This document shows positions 7,606 through 17,217 of a stretch of DNA of 64,000 nt, piece after piece (position 1 is the stretch's first letter; the number at the start of each line of letters is the position of its first letter). The position numbers and the translations under genes were made by a program. Source of the stretch: Alphaproteobacteria bacterium (lineage in GTDB: Bacteria > Pseudomonadota > Alphaproteobacteria > Caulobacterales > Caulobacteraceae); the NCBI GenBank assembly GCA_018820205.1, contig JAHJOK010000075.1, positions 333,607 through 397,606 of the forward strand, written 5' to 3'. The notes beneath the pieces were generated by a model. It worked only from the letters and a program-made list of their open reading frames with translations. It did no database searches and was not told the origin of the DNA.

Positions 7606-9684
7606 ATGACCGTGTCCAGCCCCCCCGTGGCGGCGCCGAAGTTCGAGATCTCCCTGATCCTGATGGCGATCGGGTTCGCCGTGGCGATCGCGGCCCTGGC
7701 CTGGCCGGCGTTCCAGTCGGGACCGCTGACGACGCCGCACATGATCCTGCTGATCACCGTCGCCGGGGTCTGTCTGCTGGGCCTGTTCGCCTTCAACCGG
7801 ATCGAGGTCCGCAGCAGCGACCGCCCCGCCGGTGACGTGGCTGTCGAGATGCTGGACGCCATGGCCGAGCCCGCCGCACTGGTCTGGGCCTCGGGCCAGA
7901 TCCTCGCCTTCAACGGCGCCTGGGCCTCGCAGAACGGGGCCACCGTCGCCCTGCCGCCGCTGCGCTCGGGCGGCGGCAAGTCGGCCCAGGCCCTCTACAT
8001 GGCCTTTGCCCAGGCGCGGAACGGCGATCAGGGCCGCGCCATCGTCCGCATCGGCGAGCGCGAGATCGAGGTTCTGATCGGTCAGGCCGGCGAAGGCCGA
8101 TTCCTGGTCCGCGAGGCGCCTGAGGCGACCCTCAGCGCCATGCCCGCTCCGGTCGTCGCGCCCGCCTACGCAGCCGCGACAGGAGAAGGCCGCGCCATGG
8201 CCGCCGGCGCGCCTTTCGGTTCCGCCGTGATCGCCGGCGACGACATCTTCGCGGGTCGCGCCGAGGAGGCCAATCCGGCCCTGGCCAGCCTGACCGGTCC
8301 GGCGTCTGCCCGCGACGCCGCCTTCGGCCATCTCTTCGATCCGACGGGTGTCGTCGAGGCCCGCGCCCGGATGACGGCCGGATCGACGGGGCCGATCGAG
8401 CTTGTCGCGCGCGCACATCCCGACAAGATGCTGCACCTGTACGTCGCGCCCGAAGGCGACAAGCGCCGCGTCTGGCTGTTCGACGTTTCGGCCCAGAAGT
8501 CGATGGAGCTGCAGCTGTCGCAGGCCCAGAAGATGCAGGCCGTGGGCCAGCTGGCCGGCGGCGTGGCGCACGACTTCAACAACCTGCTGACCGCCATCCA
8601 GCTGCAGCTGTCCGAACTGCTGGAACGCCATCCGGTGGGCGATCCCTCCTATGACGGCCTCAACCAGATCCGCCAGACCGGCATCCGCGCCGCCGATCTG
8701 GTGCGCAAACTGCTGGCCTTCTCGAGGAAGTCGACCGTGCGCCGCGAACGGCTGGACCTGGGCGAACTGGTCGGGGAGTTCGCGGTCCTGCTCCGTCGGC
8801 TGCTGCGCGAGGACGTGCGGCTGGAGACCGACTACGGCCGCGATCTGCCGGTCGTTCTGGCCGACAAATCCCAGCTTGAGACGGCCGTCATGAACCTGGC
8901 CGTCAACGCCCGCGACGCCATGCGCGGCGTGGTGGCGCCGGGCGACGCGGTCGTCACCATCAAGACGCGCCGCCTGTCGCGTGACGACGCCCGCGCCCAG
9001 GGCTGGCTGGAGGCTCCGGAAGGCGAGGTCGCCCTGATCGAGGTGTCCGATACCGGGACCGGCGTTCCGCCCGAACTGCTGGACAAGATCTTCGAGCCGT
9101 TCTTCACGACCAAGGCGGTGAACGAGGGCACCGGCATGGGACTGGCCACCGTCTATGGCATCGTCCAGCAGGCGGGCGGCCATATCGGCGTGACCAATCT
9201 GGAAGGAGCGGGGGCGGCATTCCGCATCTTCCTGCCGGCCGCTTCGGAACAGGAACTGACCGAGGTCGCGCCGGTCGAGGTCAAGGCCAAGGCCGCGCCG
9301 CGCGACCTGTCGGGCGCCGGGCGCATCCTGTTCGTCGAGGACGAGGCGGCGGTGCGCGGCATCGCCGCCAAACTGCTGCGTCAGCGCGGCTATGAGGTCA
9401 TCGAGGCCGCCGACGGAGAGGAGGCGCTGGTGCTGGCCGAGGAGTGGGCGGGCCAGATCGACATGCTGATCTCGGACGTCATCATGCCGGGCCTGGACGG
9501 TCCCTCCCTGCTGAAGAAGGCGCGGAAGTATCTGGGCGACGCCCCCGTCATGTTCATCTCGGGCTATGCCGAAAGCGACTTCTCCGACCTGCTTCAGGAC
9601 GAGGCCGGCGTGTCGTTCCTGCCCAAGCCGCTGGACATCAAGACCCTGGCCGAGCGTGTGAAGCAGGAACTCCGTCCCGGGTGA
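7606..9684 (+). CDS. cckA: Cell-cycle hybrid histidine kinase CckA
   Basis: The 692-residue protein is the polar hybrid kinase that feeds phosphate through ChpT to CtrA and CpdR. Two membrane segments are at about residues 13-35 and 46-64, followed by a PAS-like region to about residue 305. The H-box GGVAHDFNNLL places the phospho-His at residue 322, the number used in C. crescentus. The ATPase domain runs to about residue 545, and a receiver domain has its phospho-Asp at residue 624 (LISDVIMPG). ChpT is encoded about 21 kb away in this window. The assignment rests on length, domain order and residue positions. Confidence 0.95.
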   Translation: MTVSSPPVAAPKFEISLILMAIGFAVAIAALAWPAFQSGPLTTPHMILLITVAGVCLLGLFAFNRIEVRSSDRPAGDVAVEMLDAMAEPAALVWASGQILAFNGAWASQNGATVALPPLRSGGGKSAQALYMAFAQARNGDQGRAIVRIGEREIEVLIGQAGEGRFLVREAPEATLSAMPAPVVAPAYAAATGEGRAMAAGAPFGSAVIAGDDIFAGRAEEANPALASLTGPASARDAAFGHLFDPTGVVEARARMTAGSTGPIELVARAHPDKMLHLYVAPEGDKRRVWLFDVSAQKSMELQLSQAQKMQAVGQLAGGVAHDFNNLLTAIQLQLSELLERHPVGDPSYDGLNQIRQTGIRAADLVRKLLAFSRKSTVRRERLDLGELVGEFAVLLRRLLREDVRLETDYGRDLPVVLADKSQLETAVMNLAVNARDAMRGVVAPGDAVVTIKTRRLSRDDARAQGWLEAPEGEVALIEVSDTGTGVPPELLDKIFEPFFTTKAVNEGTGMGLATVYGIVQQAGGHIGVTNLEGAGAAFRIFLPAASEQELTEVAPVEVKAKAAPRDLSGAGRILFVEDEAAVRGIAAKLLRQRGYEVIEAADGEEALVLAEEWAGQIDMLISDVIMPGLDGPSLLKKARKYLGDAPVMFISGYAESDFSDLLQDEAGVSFLPKPLDIKTLAERVKQELRPG

Positions 9685-9752
9685 ACACGACGTAACTTGC
9701 CTCGCGCCGCCGCTTGCGTCCCTATGCGCGCCGTCGCTGTTCCGGAGTTTTC

Positions 9753-11582
9753 ATGTTCGTTCGTCGCCTGCTGACCGCGTCCGCCTTCGCCGCCCTGATG
9801 ACCGCCGCCGCTCCGGCCCTGGCCCAGGAATACGACGTCGGTTTCGACAACGCCGTGCATCACGAGGCGCGGATCACCGTTAACTATCGCGACCTCGGCG
9901 ACGCGCCCGTGCGGTTCCAGATGTCGCGGTCGTCGCCCGGCCGCTATGCGATCCACGAGTTCGCCAAGAACGTCTATTCGGTCTCGGCCGTGGACGGCGC
10001 CGGGCGCGCCCTGACCCTGGACCGCTCCGATCCCTATGGCTGGACGGTCCCCGGTCACGACGGGACGGTCAGCCTGACCTACACCCTGTTCGCCGACCGG
10101 TCGGACGGCACCTATGCCCAGATCGACGCGACCCACGCCCACCTGAACATGCCCGCGACTCTGATGTGGGCCGAGGGCTTCGACGACCGGCCCGTGACCG
10201 TGCGCTTCCGGCCGTACGACCCCGACTGGAAGATCGCCACCCAGTTGCAGCCGACCGACGACCCGCACGTCTTCGCCGCCCCGAACCTGCAGTATCTGAT
10301 GGACAGCCCGACCGAGCTCAGCGACCACATGGTGCGCGAATGGCAGGTCGACGACGCCGGCGTGGCGCGCACCATCCGCATCGCCATGCACCACCAGGGC
10401 ACGGCCGAGGAGATGGACATCTTCGCCGAGCGCGCGAAGCGGGTCGTCGATGCCCAGATCGCGGTCTTCGGCGACGTGCCGGATTTCGACTTCGGAACCT
10501 ACACCTTCATCGCCGACTACCTGCCCTGGGTGAACGGCGACGGGATGGAGCATCGCAACTCCACCATCATCAACAACAGCCGCTCGCTGAAGGAGGCCGA
10601 TTTCGGCCAGATCGGCACCCTCAGCCACGAGTTCTTCCACGCCTGGAACGTCGAGCGCATCCGTCCGGCGGAACTGGAGCCGTTCGATTTCACCCGCGCC
10701 AATCCGACGCCGTCGCTGTGGTTCGCGGAAGGGTTCACCAACTATTACGGCTCGCTGGCGATCCGCCGGGCGCAGGTCTCGGACGTCGATCGTTTCCTGC
10801 TGGAAGTCGGCTCGCAACTGGACGGGGTCTGGAACGCACCGGGCCGACGCTATGGATCGCCGCAGGAGATGAGCCTGCGGGCCCCGTTCGTCGATGCGGC
10901 CACCTCGATCGATCCGACCAATCCGAACATCTTCGTCTCCTACTATCCCTATGGCACGGTGATCGCCCTGGGGCTGGACCTGACGCTGCGCCAGCGGTTT
11001 CCGGGCGTCACGCTGGATGACCTGATGCGCCGTATGTGGCGGACCCACGGCGTCACCGAGCAGGCCTATCATCCCGCCGATCTGCAGACGGCCCTGGCCG
11101 AGGTGACCGGCGACGCCGACTTCGCCGAGGATTTCTTCAGCCGCATGATCAAGGGCAGCGAACTGCCCGATTTCGCCCCCCTGCTGGCTCAGGCCGGGGT
11201 CGTCATCCAGCCGGCCGATCCGGCGAAGGCGTGGATCGGCGGGGTTCGTGTCCAGTTCGCCGAGGCGACGGCCACGGTCGGCGGCGCGCCGGCGCCGGGT
11301 ACGCCCCTGTATGACGCAGGTCTGGATCGCGGCGACGAGATCGTCTCGATCGGCGGCGCGGCGATCGACAGTCAGGCTGACTGGACGGCGGCCCTCGCCG
11401 CCGCCGGGCCGGGAGACGAGGCCGAGATCGTCTTCAAACAGCGGGGCGTCGAGCGTCGCGCGACCTTGCGGTTCGCCGCCGACCCGTCCTTCCGTCTGGT
11501 GCGCGCCGAGGCTGACGGCGGATCGGTCACGCCGCAACAGCTTGCCTTCCGCGACGCCTGGCTGGGTCCGGCGACGCAATAG
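9753..11582 (+). CDS. Secreted M61-family glycyl aminopeptidase with PDZ domain
   Basis: The 609-residue precursor starts with a signal peptide (MFVRRLLTASAFAALM, then AAAPALAQ). The zinc site HEFFH is at residues 292-296, and the third ligand is probably Glu326 in FAEGFTNYYG, as in peptidase family M61. A PDZ domain follows at about residues 490-580. M61 enzymes remove N-terminal glycine or other small residues from peptides. The ATG at 9753 is preferred to an upstream in-frame start at 9714 because it has a CCGGAG ribosome binding site and opens directly into the signal peptide. Confidence 0.92.
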   Translation: MFVRRLLTASAFAALMTAAAPALAQEYDVGFDNAVHHEARITVNYRDLGDAPVRFQMSRSSPGRYAIHEFAKNVYSVSAVDGAGRALTLDRSDPYGWTVPGHDGTVSLTYTLFADRSDGTYAQIDATHAHLNMPATLMWAEGFDDRPVTVRFRPYDPDWKIATQLQPTDDPHVFAAPNLQYLMDSPTELSDHMVREWQVDDAGVARTIRIAMHHQGTAEEMDIFAERAKRVVDAQIAVFGDVPDFDFGTYTFIADYLPWVNGDGMEHRNSTIINNSRSLKEADFGQIGTLSHEFFHAWNVERIRPAELEPFDFTRANPTPSLWFAEGFTNYYGSLAIRRAQVSDVDRFLLEVGSQLDGVWNAPGRRYGSPQEMSLRAPFVDAATSIDPTNPNIFVSYYPYGTVIALGLDLTLRQRFPGVTLDDLMRRMWRTHGVTEQAYHPADLQTALAEVTGDADFAEDFFSRMIKGSELPDFAPLLAQAGVVIQPADPAKAWIGGVRVQFAEATATVGGAPAPGTPLYDAGLDRGDEIVSIGGAAIDSQADWTAALAAAGPGDEAEIVFKQRGVERRATLRFAADPSFRLVRAEADGGSVTPQQLAFRDAWLGPATQ

Positions 11583-11585
11583 GCC

Positions 11586-12491
11586 TCACAGGCGCGAGGC
11601 GATCTCCGGATCGTCCGCCGCCTCGGCAAGCAGCCAGTCGCGGAAGCGGGCGATCTTTGGCGAGCGCCGCCGGTCCTCGGGCCAGGCCAGCCAGTAGCCC
11701 TTCGACAGCTGCATGGTCTGGGGGAAGGGCTGGATCAGCAGGCCCGCCTCGATCTCGCGCGCGAACAGGATGGGCGATCCCAGGGCCACCCCCTGACCGC
11801 CCATCGCCGCCGCCACCTCAAGCCCCTGGATGTCGGCGCGCAGCCGCGACGCCGGCGTCGCCTCGGTCGAGACGCCGACGCTGGCGAACCAGGCCGCCCA
11901 TTCCTTTTCCTCGCCGACGCGGGGGGCCGCCACCAGATCGACGGGCGCCTTCAGCTGCAGGCGTTCGCAAAGTCTGGGGCTGCAGAGCGGGGTGAAGACG
12001 CTGGGCATCAGCAGGGCGCATTCCACGCCGGGCCAGTTTCCGTCGCCGGCGCGGATGGCGATGTCGACGTTCTCGCGCGACAGATCCATGATGCGCGAAC
12101 TGGTGTCCAGCCGCACCGCCAGTTCCGGATTGGCCAGCTGGAAGGCGCCCAGCCGCGGTGCCAGCCACTGGGTCGCCAGCGTCGTCAGGGTCGTGATCGA
12201 CAGCACCCCCTGATCGGCCTCGGTCACCTCGGCGAACGCGCGGCGCAGCAGGATCATGGCCTCGGTCGCGGCGCGCGCCAGTCGCTCGCCCGGCTCGGTC
12301 GGCCGGACCTCGCGCGGCAGGCGGCGGAACAGGCTGATGCCCAGCCGCGTCTCCAGCGCCTTGATCTGCCAGCTGACCGCCGCCTGGGTCATGCCCAGTT
12401 CCTCGGCCGCACGGGTGAAACTGTTCAGGCGCGCGGCAGCCTCGAACACGCGGATCGACGACAAAGGGATTCCAGAGAGGGGATCAGACAT
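11586..12491 (-). CDS. LysR-family transcriptional regulator (GcvA/AmpR-like)
   Basis: The 301-residue protein has an N-terminal winged helix-turn-helix (about residues 10-67, with FTRAAEELGMTQAAVSWQI) and a C-terminal periplasmic-binding-like effector domain. The opening (LSSIRVFEAAARLNSFTRAA) and the phrase ETRLGISLFRRLPR are typical of the GcvA/AmpR branch. LysR proteins usually control a divergent gene, and the nearest divergent gene is the 57-residue ORF at 12591. Four bases separate its stop from that of the convergent M61 gene. Confidence 0.9.
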   Translation of the reverse strand: MSDPLSGIPLSSIRVFEAAARLNSFTRAAEELGMTQAAVSWQIKALETRLGISLFRRLPREVRPTEPGERLARAATEAMILLRRAFAEVTEADQGVLSITTLTTLATQWLAPRLGAFQLANPELAVRLDTSSRIMDLSRENVDIAIRAGDGNWPGVECALLMPSVFTPLCSPRLCERLQLKAPVDLVAAPRVGEEKEWAAWFASVGVSTEATPASRLRADIQGLEVAAAMGGQGVALGSPILFAREIEAGLLIQPFPQTMQLSKGYWLAWPEDRRRSPKIARFRDWLLAEAADDPEIASRL

Positions 12492-12590
12492 AAGTAAACC
12501 TTGGGTCAGCCTGTCATACTACTGGTTTGCGAATGGTGTCTGTCAAGTGGATAAGCGCTGTATTGATAGCAATCGGCACAGGAGGCCGCC

Positions 12591-12764
12591 ATGGAAGACG
12601 CACATCGCACGCATAAGGAACCTGTATGGGGCTGGTTCGCTGTCCTGATCGCCGTTCTGGACGGTCTGCCGCGTCGCAAACGCGCGGCGCCTGCGGCCCG
12701 GCGCCGTGCGCCCGGCGTGGTCACCCCGTGGAGCAATCGATCGCCCAGCGGCTGGTCGGCCTGA
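12591..12764 (+). CDS. Small basic protein, 57 residues, unknown function
   Basis: This short frame encodes 57 residues and has an excellent ribosome binding site (AGGAGG, five bases before the ATG). The N-terminal third contains a short hydrophobic stretch (WGWFAVLIAVLDGL), followed by a strongly basic, Pro/Ala/Arg-rich tail. I do not recognise a family. The gene is divergent from the LysR regulator, with about 100 bp between them, so it may be a target. That gap contains the short inverted repeat ATTGATAGCAAT (12562-12573) just ahead of it. The case for a real gene rests on the ribosome binding site and position. Confidence 0.5.
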   Translation: MEDAHRTHKEPVWGWFAVLIAVLDGLPRRKRAAPAARRRAPGVVTPWSNRSPSGWSA

Positions 12765-12839
12765 TCGATTTGTGACGACCGGGCTTGTGGCGACGGCGCA
12801 GGTCATGACCAATGCGGCCCTGTTGTCCGGGAGCCCGTC

Positions 12840-14639
12840 ATGATCGATCGCCGTCGCCTGCTTGCCACCGCTGCGGGGGTCGCCGGGCTTGCGACCCTGC
12901 CGCCTATGGCGTTTGCCGCTCAATCGAACGAGGACGCCCGGCTGGACGCCCTTCTGACTCGTCAGTTCGAACAGGGTCTGGACGATGCGCCGCAACAGGC
13001 GACATCGCTGGGCTTGGATGTCGGCGAACGTGCCGAACAGCGCGGCCGACTGAACGATCGATCGCTGGCCTCCGCCGAGGCCGAGCGAACCGAGGCCCGC
13101 GATCGGCTCGCGGCACTTCAGGCCATCGATGAAGCCGCGCTTTCTGCCGACGGTCGGCTGAGTTACGACGTCCTGATGTTCCAGCGCGAGGTGGCCGCCG
13201 CCTCCGCCGATTTCGACTGGCACACGGCCGATGGCTGGCGTCGCACGCCCTATGTCGTCAGCCAGATCAACGGCGCCTATGTCGATGTGCCCAGTTTTCT
13301 GGACACCATCCATCCGGTGAAGACCGCCGAAGATGCCGACGCCTTCATCGACCGGCTGAGCGCCTTTCCCGATGCGCTGGACGGCGACACCGAGCGCAGC
13401 CGGCACCATGCCGGAATGGGCGTCATCGCGCCCGACTTCATCCTGGACACGGCCCTCGGCCAACTGATGGCCCTGCGCGATCAGCCGGGGGCCGAACAGG
13501 CCATGATCCGCTCGCTGGCCCGCAAGATGTCGGAGGCCGGGATCGGCGGCGACCACGTCGCCCGCGCCGAGGCGATGTTCGACGGCCCCGTGCGTCAGGC
13601 CCTGAACCGCCAGATCGAGGCCCTGCAAATCCAGCGCGCCGACGCCGTCCACGACGCCGGTATTGGCCGTCTGCCGGACGGCGACGCCTATTACGCCCTG
13701 AACCTGAAAGCCTATACGACCACCACATCGACGGCCGCCGAAATCCATCAACTGGGCCTGGAACAGGTCGCCGACATCCAGGCGCAGGCCGACGAACTGT
13801 TGCGGGGCGAGGGCTATACGCAAGGCTCCGTGGCCGACCGGATGGCGGGCCTTCGCAGCGAGGCGCGCTTCGTGTTCGCCAACACCGATGCCGGGCGCGC
13901 CGACCTGCTGACCTATGTCAACGCCGAGATGGACCGGGTCCGCGCCCGCACGCCCGAGGTCTTCGCCCGCGTTCCCCCCAGCCAGTTCCTGGTCAACCGC
14001 GTTCCGCCAGCGATCGAAGCCGGTGCGCCCGGCGGCTATGCCCAGGGCGGCAGCCTGGATGGCGCCCGGCCGGGCATCTATTTCATCAACCTGAAGGACA
14101 CGGCCGACTGGCCCCGCTGGACGCTGAAGACCCTGACCTATCACGAGGCGGCGCCCGGCCACCTGTTCGAGGGGGCGCTGGCGCTACAATCGGCAGACCT
14201 GCCGCTGTATCGCAAGACCGTGGGTTTCAGCGCGTATGGCGAGGGCTGGGGCCTGTATGCCGAACGCCTGGCCGACGAGCTGGGGATGTACGAAGGCGAT
14301 CCCTTCGGTCGCATCGGCTATCTGGAAAGCTTCCTGTTCCGCGCCTGCCGTCTGGTGGTCGATACCGGCCTGCATTCCAAAGGCTGGAGCCGTGAACAGG
14401 CGGTCCGCTACATGGCGGAGAACCTGGGCGACCCGAACCAGACCGAGATCGACCGCTATTGCTCGGCCCCCGGTCAGGCGTGTTCATACAAGATGGGCGA
14501 GATCGCCATCACGGGGCTGCGTGAGGAACTGAAGGCAGGCGCGAACTTCGATCTGAAGCGGTTTCACTCGGCCGTGCTGGACGGCGGACGGATGCCGTTG
14601 ACGGTGCTGGACCGCCGGGTCCGCGCGGCCTTCGCCTAG
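12840..14639 (+). CDS. Tat-exported DUF885 family protein
   Basis: The 599-residue protein starts with a twin-arginine-like signal (MIDRRRLLATAAG) and so is probably exported folded. The rest is a DUF885 domain. Its conserved HEAAPGH at residues 435-441 looks like the zinc site of a metallopeptidase, and DUF885 proteins are thought to be peptidase-like. A paralogue of similar length is encoded at 19745-21535. The C-terminal end overlaps the convergent oxidoreductase gene by 4 bp. No substrate can be named. Confidence 0.85.
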   Translation: MIDRRRLLATAAGVAGLATLPPMAFAAQSNEDARLDALLTRQFEQGLDDAPQQATSLGLDVGERAEQRGRLNDRSLASAEAERTEARDRLAALQAIDEAALSADGRLSYDVLMFQREVAAASADFDWHTADGWRRTPYVVSQINGAYVDVPSFLDTIHPVKTAEDADAFIDRLSAFPDALDGDTERSRHHAGMGVIAPDFILDTALGQLMALRDQPGAEQAMIRSLARKMSEAGIGGDHVARAEAMFDGPVRQALNRQIEALQIQRADAVHDAGIGRLPDGDAYYALNLKAYTTTTSTAAEIHQLGLEQVADIQAQADELLRGEGYTQGSVADRMAGLRSEARFVFANTDAGRADLLTYVNAEMDRVRARTPEVFARVPPSQFLVNRVPPAIEAGAPGGYAQGGSLDGARPGIYFINLKDTADWPRWTLKTLTYHEAAPGHLFEGALALQSADLPLYRKTVGFSAYGEGWGLYAERLADELGMYEGDPFGRIGYLESFLFRACRLVVDTGLHSKGWSREQAVRYMAENLGDPNQTEIDRYCSAPGQACSYKMGEIAITGLREELKAGANFDLKRFHSAVLDGGRMPLTVLDRRVRAAFA

Positions 14640-15562
14640 ACGGTCAGGCCGTCAGCCTGCCTCAGGGTGTTGTGAATATCGGTGGCGGCGACGGCGGCCT
14701 CTGCGGTCGCCACCGCGATCTGGTTCAGCCCGCGAACGACATCCCCGGCGGCGTAGAGGCCGGGAATGCTTGTTTTCTGATGCAGATCGACCTCCAGCCT
14801 GCCGTCGTCGGCCAGCCGCGCGCCCAAGCCCTCGGCCAGCCCCACGTTCGGAGACGTGCCGAGCGCCGAATAGACCAGGTCGAAGGTCCGGGTTTCGTCG
14901 CCCCACCCCAGGTTCCACACATGGGCGGTGACGTGGTCGCCCTCCAGGTGGACGGTCTTGATCGGCGTCTCGACCAGCTTGATGTCCAGCCGCTCCAGCG
15001 CGGCGCGTTCGGTCAAGGCGTCGGCGGGACCGACGTGGATCAGGGTCACCCGGTCGGAATAGGTCCGCAGGAACGCCGCCTCGCGCGCCCCCTTGTCGCT
15101 GTGACCGATAACGGCGACCGCCTTGTCCGTCGCTTCATAGCCATCGCAGATCGGACAGATGCGGACCAGCGAACGCTCGATGGCGCGTTCCACGCCAGGC
15201 AGATCGGGGCGGTGATCCTCGACCCCGGTCGCCAGCAGGACGGCCCGTGCGCGAACCTGTCGGCCGTTCAGCGACGCGGTGAAGACCGCTCCGTCGTGCG
15301 CCAGCGTCTCGACCCGACCGGTTTCGGTTTCAGCCCCGTACTCCTCGGCCTGGTCTCGCATCCTGGCCAGGATGTCGTCGCCGCTGATGCCGGCGGGAAA
15401 TCCCGGCATGTTGTGGCTCAGCGGGATCCAGCCGGCCCTCGGCTCGCCGCCGTCCGCCACCAGGACCGAACGCAGAAACCGGGCCAGATAGGTCGCGGCC
15501 GTCAGGCCCGCTGGACCCGCCCCGACGATCAGGACGTCGACATCGGCGCCCGCGTCGCTCAC
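14636..15562 (-). CDS. Thioredoxin reductase-like FAD/NAD(P)-dependent oxidoreductase
   Basis: The 308-residue flavoprotein has the dinucleotide motif GAGPAG (residues 14-19) and a second nucleotide-binding stretch near residue 150. A CPIC motif lies at Cys136-Cys139, the place of the redox disulfide in thioredoxin reductases. The sequence around it (RICPICDGYEATD) suggests a thioredoxin-reductase-like rather than a housekeeping TrxB enzyme. The start GTG at 15562 overlaps the upstream lipoprotein stop (GTGA). A much longer frame exists upstream but only reads through that gene. Confidence 0.85.
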   Translation of the reverse strand: MSDAGADVDVLIVGAGPAGLTAATYLARFLRSVLVADGGEPRAGWIPLSHNMPGFPAGISGDDILARMRDQAEEYGAETETGRVETLAHDGAVFTASLNGRQVRARAVLLATGVEDHRPDLPGVERAIERSLVRICPICDGYEATDKAVAVIGHSDKGAREAAFLRTYSDRVTLIHVGPADALTERAALERLDIKLVETPIKTVHLEGDHVTAHVWNLGWGDETRTFDLVYSALGTSPNVGLAEGLGARLADDGRLEVDLHQKTSIPGLYAAGDVVRGLNQIAVATAEAAVAATDIHNTLRQADGLTV

Positions 15563-16656
15563 TCGGCCGTGACCCGGAAGGTCGGCCAGTATTCGCTGGG
15601 CACGCCCCAGCATTCGCTCATCCCCGAGCTGGATTTCTGGGCGAACCCTCGCCCCGTCCAGGTCCAGCGTCCGGCATAGCCGCAATCGCCCAGGCCGCGC
15701 CCCTTGTTGAAGGCGTCGATGACCCGCGTGGCGGGGTCATAGGCGGCGTTGACCAGCAGGTCTTCCGGCTCGCCTTGCGTCGGGAAGACGACCCGGCGCG
15801 GATTGGCCCCCTGCGGGTCGGTGGTGAAATAGGCGTTGGCGAAATTATAGGCGCCCGCGCCGCACGGTACGCTCCACATCACCGTGTTCGCATTCAGCCG
15901 CGCCGAGGAAATGACCTTTTGCAGGTCGGGATTGAACGCGGTTTCGGCGCGGCAGGCGATCGCCGCCGGCAGGGCCTCGATCGAGGCTGGCAGGGTCTGG
16001 CCCTCCTGGTCGCCATAGCCGGCTTGCGACACCGATGGTGCGGCGACGACGCGGGGAATCTCAGGCGCGGCTGGAACCTGCGAGGCGGGTCGCGGTCCTC
16101 CGCGCATCAGGGCGGTCGTGGTGTCGAGCCGTCCCTGACGTTCGTCGATCCAAAGCATGGAGGCGGCCGCGCCGCTGAGAGAGATCGGAACGGTCTCGGC
16201 CCCCGCGACGATGGCCATGGCCTGGCCCTGGGTCATCGCGTCGATCAGGCGGCGCGCATCGGCCGGGGCGATCGTGGCGATGGGGAATTCGTCGGCGGCG
16301 TCATCGGCGACTATGGTTCCGGCGAACGTGCGGCCATCGACGCGGGCCGACACCGGTCGGACGATCTCGCCCTGGGGCCAGACGCCGACGACGACCGAGG
16401 GATGGGCGTCCGGCCCGGCGGGGATGGAGACACGCACCCAGCCGGTCCCCTCGGTCGCATGGCCGAAGGCGTAGCAGGTGTTGGCGTTGTCGCAGACGGC
16501 GTACCAGTCGCGAAAGGTGCGGTCGCCGGCTTCGCCGGACGCTTGGATCACCCCACCCGACGGCGTCGCCGCCTTGGCCGCCCCCGCGTCGTCGGCCCCG
16601 CCGTTTCCGCAGGCCGCCAGCAGCATCGCCGCCGCCAGACTTCCGATGTTGCGCAT
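15559..16656 (-). CDS. DUF1176 lipoprotein
   Basis: The 365-residue protein begins with a lipoprotein signal (MRNIGSLAAAMLLAAC), with the lipobox LAAC, and is therefore likely membrane-anchored in the envelope. The mature part matches DUF1176, recognised by the paired Cys-containing block (FRDWYAVCDNANTCYAF) and the C-terminal CGYAGRWTWTG. The family's function is not established. The ATG at 16656 is preferred to an upstream one because it has an AGGGGG ribosome binding site and starts the lipoprotein signal. It is translationally coupled to the downstream flavoprotein gene. Confidence 0.82.
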   Translation of the reverse strand: MRNIGSLAAAMLLAACGNGGADDAGAAKAATPSGGVIQASGEAGDRTFRDWYAVCDNANTCYAFGHATEGTGWVRVSIPAGPDAHPSVVVGVWPQGEIVRPVSARVDGRTFAGTIVADDAADEFPIATIAPADARRLIDAMTQGQAMAIVAGAETVPISLSGAAASMLWIDERQGRLDTTTALMRGGPRPASQVPAAPEIPRVVAAPSVSQAGYGDQEGQTLPASIEALPAAIACRAETAFNPDLQKVISSARLNANTVMWSVPCGAGAYNFANAYFTTDPQGANPRRVVFPTQGEPEDLLVNAAYDPATRVIDAFNKGRGLGDCGYAGRWTWTGRGFAQKSSSGMSECWGVPSEYWPTFRVTAE

Positions 16657-16683
16657 GTCTCGCCCCCTGGATCGCACGGCCGG

Positions 16684-16896
16684 TCAGGCCTTGCGCAATT
16701 CCGTCGGCTTGTGCGCGGCGCGGGCGCCGGTCTTGCCGCTCTCGACCAGATATTCGGGGTTATCGGGCGAGGCCGCAACCTTGTGCGATTTTATGGTCGT
16801 GGGGCGGGTCAGCTTTCGGACCACCTTGCCGGTCGTGGTGCCCTGGCTGTGGTCCCATTTCACCCTGTCGCCCGACTTGAAGGATTTCTCTGTCAT
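16684..16896 (-). CDS. DUF2945 (TUDOR-like) small protein
   Basis: The 70-residue protein matches the DUF2945 family, with FKSGDRVKWDHSQGTTTGKV at the N-terminus and PEYLVES plus a basic tail. These proteins have a small beta-barrel (TUDOR-like) fold. Their role in bacteria is unknown. It starts inside the stop codon of the 51-residue ORF upstream (ATGA), so the two are probably co-translated. Confidence 0.8.
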   Translation of the reverse strand: MTEKSFKSGDRVKWDHSQGTTTGKVVRKLTRPTTIKSHKVAASPDNPEYLVESGKTGARAAHKPTELRKA

Positions 16897-17048
16897 TTTC
16901 GCGGCTCCTGCGGCTTCGGCTCAACGTCAGCGAGCACCGCCCGCATCAGTTCCGGATCGATCAGCACCGGCGCCTCGCAAAAGGCGATGATCCAGCGCTG
17001 AATCAATTGTTCGGTCTCTGTTTCCAATCGGCGTATCCCTACTGACAC
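16893..17048 (-). CDS. Small acidic ORF, 51 residues, co-translated with the DUF2945 gene
   Basis: A GTG start at 17048 is preceded by GGAAGG seven bases away. The 51-residue product (start [16 protein letters not shown]) is acidic and mostly helical. It ends as TGA inside the ATG of the DUF2945 gene, a typical operon overlap. I know no family for it. No ATG or other good start lies between the GTG and the next upstream in-frame stop. Confidence 0.5.
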   Translation of the reverse strand: MSVGIRRLETETEQLIQRWIIAFCEAPVLIDPELMRAVLADVEPKPQEPRK

Positions 17049-17217
17049 GGCACGCCCTTCCGCGTCCCATAACCGGCGCGGCGGAGGTCGGTTCAGCTTG
17101 GCCGTGGCCGACTTTTTTGGGGCAGGGTTAACCTGTCCGGCCGCCCCCTTTGCCTCGCGCGCCGTCGCTCGCTATACCGCCGCCACCCCCCGCATTCGCA
17201 GAACAGGACAGAACCGC

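Noticed and set aside
9594..11579. A 661-codon minus-strand frame opposite the M61 peptidase gene
   Set aside because: It mirrors the codon pattern of the M61 gene and has no recognisable domain, while the plus-strand protein has a signal peptide, zinc site and PDZ domain.
14636..15685. A 349-residue reading of the thioredoxin-reductase-like protein
   Set aside because: The extra N-terminus is only read-through of the DUF1176 gene. The GTG at 15562 overlaps that gene's stop and opens directly into the FAD-binding fold.
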